Notes under the pieces: model-generated | Told to the model about the DNA's origin: nothing | Seen by the model: only the letters and a program-made list of their open reading frames with translations | Database searches by the model: none | Made by a program: the position numbers and the translations under genes | In this document: one piece after another, positions 13,832 to 15,816 of the stretch | Position numbering within the stretch: position 1 is the first letter of the stretch | Layout of the letters: the number at the start of each line of letters is the position of its first letter | Assembly: GCA_964618785.1 (NCBI GenBank) | Contig: CAZUCY010000089.1 | Span: forward strand, 1 to 15,816 | Direction: 5' to 3' | DNA: 15,816 nucleotides | Source of the DNA: FEN-1297 sp964618785 | GTDB taxonomy: Bacteria > Bacteroidota > Ignavibacteria > Ignavibacteriales > Ignavibacteriaceae

Positions 13832-14647
13832 TCATGACTCAATCACTGTAGGAATTGAGCGCAAAAACGATTTGACAACAGCGGCAAAGCCCTCGGGTTG
13901 GTCATATTGGACCCCGTGTCCCGCTCCCGGGATTTGTTCAACATGGATTCTTGGATTAAGGCGTTGCAGTTCTGCTGCCGCAGCAGGCGAAACTACGCCG
14001 GCATCACCAGTCACGAATAGGCTCGGAACGTCAATGGCGCTCACTAACTGCATGTAATCTGGGTTCGGCGGTGTGAGAACTTCGAAAGCGCTTATGCTGG
14101 TTTGAAGCCGTGCCCGGGCGATTAGCTCAATGGTTTCCGGTGAACGATCGGGGTGTCTTATTGTTGTCTCTGCCATTAGCTCATGGAGTGATTTATTGAG
14201 CATTTTCCGGTGCTGATCGGCTGAATCACTTTCGAAAACTTGGCGCTGAAATTCCGGGCTCAGGAAGGTCGGGTCAGCCAAAATCAAGCCGCAGAGTAAA
14301 TTAGGTCTGCGACTTGCCACCACTGCCGCTGTCATCCCTCCCATGGAGTGTCCGAGCAGAACCGGAGAAGAAAGTTTCATCGCCTTTATAAGACCTGCCA
14401 CATCGTTCGCATGATCTTCGTATCGGTACCCGTGATCAGGTGCACTCGACTTTCCATGACCTCTGGCATCCGGCATGATTACGTCATATTCTCCCTCCAA
14501 AGCATTTGCCAAAGCAGTCCAGCAAACACCATTAGCGGCTAACCCGTGTAGCAAAATTAGAGGGGTTTTGCTTCCTCCGGTTCTCGTATAGTGTATCTTA
14601 ATTCCGTTTGTTTCGCAGATTGCTGCGCTCCAGTTGCTTAAAAACAC
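13832..14647 (-). CDS. Alpha/beta hydrolase
   Basis: Predicted soluble hydrolase of the alpha/beta fold (esterase, haloperoxidase-like or C-C hydrolase type), 271 aa, normal length. The catalytic triad is visible: nucleophile S101 in GHSMGG (99-104), acid D215 in FVTGDAGVVSP, and H244 in PGAGHGVQYDQP. The oxyanion-hole motif is LLHGLAANG (32-40), and MPDARGHGKS (58-67) is the usual strand-4 turn. A cap region lies between about 125 and 200. Start is GTG 14647 with AAGGTGA (14651-14657) just upstream; no ATG is nearby. Base composition is clearly richer in GC (53% in 13861-13920) than the surrounding genes, and codons such as CGC, GCG and CTC are frequent, pointing to acquisition from a higher-GC donor. 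Substrate unknown. Confidence 0.9.
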   Translation of the reverse strand: MFLSNWSAAICETNGIKIHYTRTGGSKTPLILLHGLAANGVCWTALANALEGEYDVIMPDARGHGKSSAPDHGYRYEDHANDVAGLIKAMKLSSPVLLGHSMGGMTAAVVASRRPNLLCGLILADPTFLSPEFQRQVFESDSADQHRKMLNKSLHELMAETTIRHPDRSPETIELIARARLQTSISAFEVLTPPNPDYMQLVSAIDVPSLFVTGDAGVVSPAAAAELQRLNPRIHVEQIPGAGHGVQYDQPEGFAAVVKSFLRSIPTVIES

Positions 14648-14650
14648 TTT

Positions 14651-14657
14651 TCACCTT
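14651..14657 (-). promoter_or_regulatory. Shine-Dalgarno AAGGTGA for the GTG start
   Basis: The minus-strand AAGG is separated by 6 nt from the GTG at 14645-14647, supporting the GTG start of the alpha/beta hydrolase. Confidence 0.6.
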
Positions 14658-14788
14658 AAATTTTGATCAAAACAGTATAGATTTAAACCTTCAAATCCCT
14701 AAAATCGATATCGTGGGAATATTGATTAAAGTAAAAAAATAATTGTTTATGTTATACCGCCGGATATTAACTTTATTTCTTTGCACAC

Positions 14789-15604
14789 TTAATCCTTCAC
14801 GCAGCGAACGCTATACCCGTATGCCTTAAAGATGATGGGTAAGTTGATAGGTATATCATCGCCGGACAGCAATAAGATGTCTGCGCTGGCATCACTGCCC
14901 TCCGTAGAACTCCAAAAGTAAGTGTAGTTATCTAAATTGCCGAAGTAACCACTGTTACTGTGACCGCCTGCCAGCAGCGCGGAAAAGCCGCTTGTATTTG
15001 TGCCTGCTGCTTTTCCTGTTCCTTGTCCTATTGCCTTCAATGCAACATCAACGTTTACTGTTGTTTCTAATGTATCGAATTCATTATAGGTCGGTATGTG
15101 CCATCCAGCCGGACAAATGCCTTGTACGTTTCCGCTAAACGCCGGATTTGGTGAACTTGAATCGGTAGCTCCATTCTGATACTGTACTGCCTCCGCCCAT
15201 TGGTACATCCCGCCGTAGGCTGCACAGTTGGATGAACTATCATCATAACAATATTTTTCAATTTCTCCATTATTTGTTTGATTCTGGCTTCCCTTTATCA
15301 TCGTTCCTACATTAAGATTTTCCACTAACCAGCATTGACTGCCTATTTGAACAGTATGGTATGTTTGACCGGCATAATATACTGTCGGCGTTCCGGGACA
15401 TGGAGCTAATTTGGTATAATTTATTGTACTTGTCCAGCCTGTTGATGTATTGGTAAAGTTCCATATAGTTGAAAAGCCAATTGAATCTATTTGTCTTGTT
15501 ATTGTTCCGGCATTATTCCCTTTGGTTATTATTATTGAACCGGTTTGGGCTTTGCATAATTGCAATGTCTCGGTTAGTATTAATATTATCAATATTTTTT
15601 TCAT
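14789..15604 (-). CDS. Secreted FISUMP-domain protein
   Basis: Exported protein with a Fibrobacter succinogenes major paralogous (FISUMP) domain, a fold related to formylglycine-generating-like domains and common in secreted proteins of Fibrobacterota and Bacteroidota; its role is not established. The signal peptide is about 1-19 (MKKILIILILTETLQLCKAQ). The domain starts around residue 82 with YHTVQIGSQCWLVENLNVGT, then MYQWAEA (133-139), GICPAGWHIPTYNEFDTLE (162-180), GFSALLAGG (206-214), YFWSSTEG (229-236) and ends GYSVRCVKD (263-271). The cysteines of QCW (91) and VRC (268) are conserved in the family. The protein ends with the domain, so it has no T9SS sorting domain of its own. The upstream neighbour on the same strand is a T9SS cargo ending 68 bp away. 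Function unknown. Confidence 0.88.
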   Translation of the reverse strand: MKKILIILILTETLQLCKAQTGSIIITKGNNAGTITRQIDSIGFSTIWNFTNTSTGWTSTINYTKLAPCPGTPTVYYAGQTYHTVQIGSQCWLVENLNVGTMIKGSQNQTNNGEIEKYCYDDSSSNCAAYGGMYQWAEAVQYQNGATDSSSPNPAFSGNVQGICPAGWHIPTYNEFDTLETTVNVDVALKAIGQGTGKAAGTNTSGFSALLAGGHSNSGYFGNLDNYTYFWSSTEGSDASADILLLSGDDIPINLPIIFKAYGYSVRCVKD

Positions 15605-15671
15605 TGCCGATATTCTGCTTCCTTAATTAATTGCTTTGTAATTTTCCTTTACATATCAACTTTTATTATAC

Positions 15672-15816
15672 TTATTTAAGGTACATCATCTTCAAGGATT
15701 TGACATATGGACCTGCCACGACCTGATAGATATATATTCCGCTTGCAACTGAACGTCCGATATTATTATCGCCGTTCCATTGGACGGTATAATTACCTGC
15801 TTGACTCTCACTGTTT
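15672..15816 (-). CDS. C-terminal end of a T9SS cargo protein (partial, runs off the window)
   Basis: The minus-strand frame is open from the right edge to TAA at 15672-15674 and has no start inside the window. The 47 readable residues include AGNYTVQWNGDNNIGRSVA, SGIYIYQVVAGPYVKS and LKMMYLK. This is the FlgD-like C-terminal sorting domain of a type IX secretion cargo: the pattern GxYxVxWdGxdnxGxxVaSGiYxYrl ... KkmxxlK is typical. The domain targets proteins to the outer membrane for secretion or attachment. The catalytic or binding part of the protein lies beyond position 15816 and cannot be described. It points the same way as the FISUMP gene and ends 68 bp before it, so they may be co-transcribed. 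Confidence 0.85.
   Translation of the reverse strand, partial: NSESQAGNYTVQWNGDNNIGRSVASGIYIYQVVAGPYVKSLKMMYLK

Noticed and set aside
14348..14542. Plus-strand 64-aa ORF in the hydrolase gene
   Set aside because: Shadow frame in a higher-GC gene, where such antisense ORFs are common.

Overview
The window looks like a chromosomal segment of an AT-rich Bacteroidota/Chlorobi-group bacterium, most likely of the Ignavibacteria type. The evidence is a Por-type (T9SS) C-terminal sorting domain carrying the NYPNPFNP motif, a tmRNA whose tag reads GEYNYALAA (close to Bacteroidota tags), a FISUMP-domain secreted protein, SPII lipoproteins and a TAnnTTTG promoter element. The lineage call is inference from these features; no search was run.

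Left part (1-6500) is a housekeeping block. A 53-54 bp tandem repeat runs into the 3' end of a minus-strand LptF/LptG-type lipopolysaccharide permease gene. A divergent plus-strand row follows: an M20 metallopeptidase with a TTG start, an unknown lipoprotein, the YgfZ-type folate-binding protein, the PduO-type cobalamin adenosyltransferase and the tmRNA gene ssrA.

Middle part (6500-10860) is accessory and heavily decayed. A conserved-looking small protein overlaps a DUF2335 membrane protein. Next comes a possible IS21-like end, then a minus-strand pair: a 51-codon polymorphic-toxin-tail-like frame that overlaps the start of a 163-aa protein by ATGA, which is a toxin-immunity layout. The toxin tail is cut off close to the broken remnant of a T9SS-secreted protein reading the other way, so two gene remnants lie head to head across a short junction. 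A predicted Mn/Fe-type cation diffusion facilitator and a truncated metallo-beta-lactamase-fold remnant follow.

Right part (10860-15816) is all on the minus strand. It holds a TlpA-like thioredoxin-domain protein, a possible 52-aa ORF, a lipoprotein with a carboxypeptidase-regulatory-like domain, an alpha/beta hydrolase of clearly higher GC content (probable transfer), a FISUMP protein, and the C-terminal end of another T9SS cargo cut by the window edge.

The most interesting non-coding observation is a pair of similar elements (14 of 16 identical core bases plus shared flanks), each about 85-100 nt downstream of a minus-strand gene and in the same orientation. That is where cassette-type recombination sites or a mobile intergenic repeat would sit. 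The orphan toxin tail with its putative immunity gene is the other main lead.
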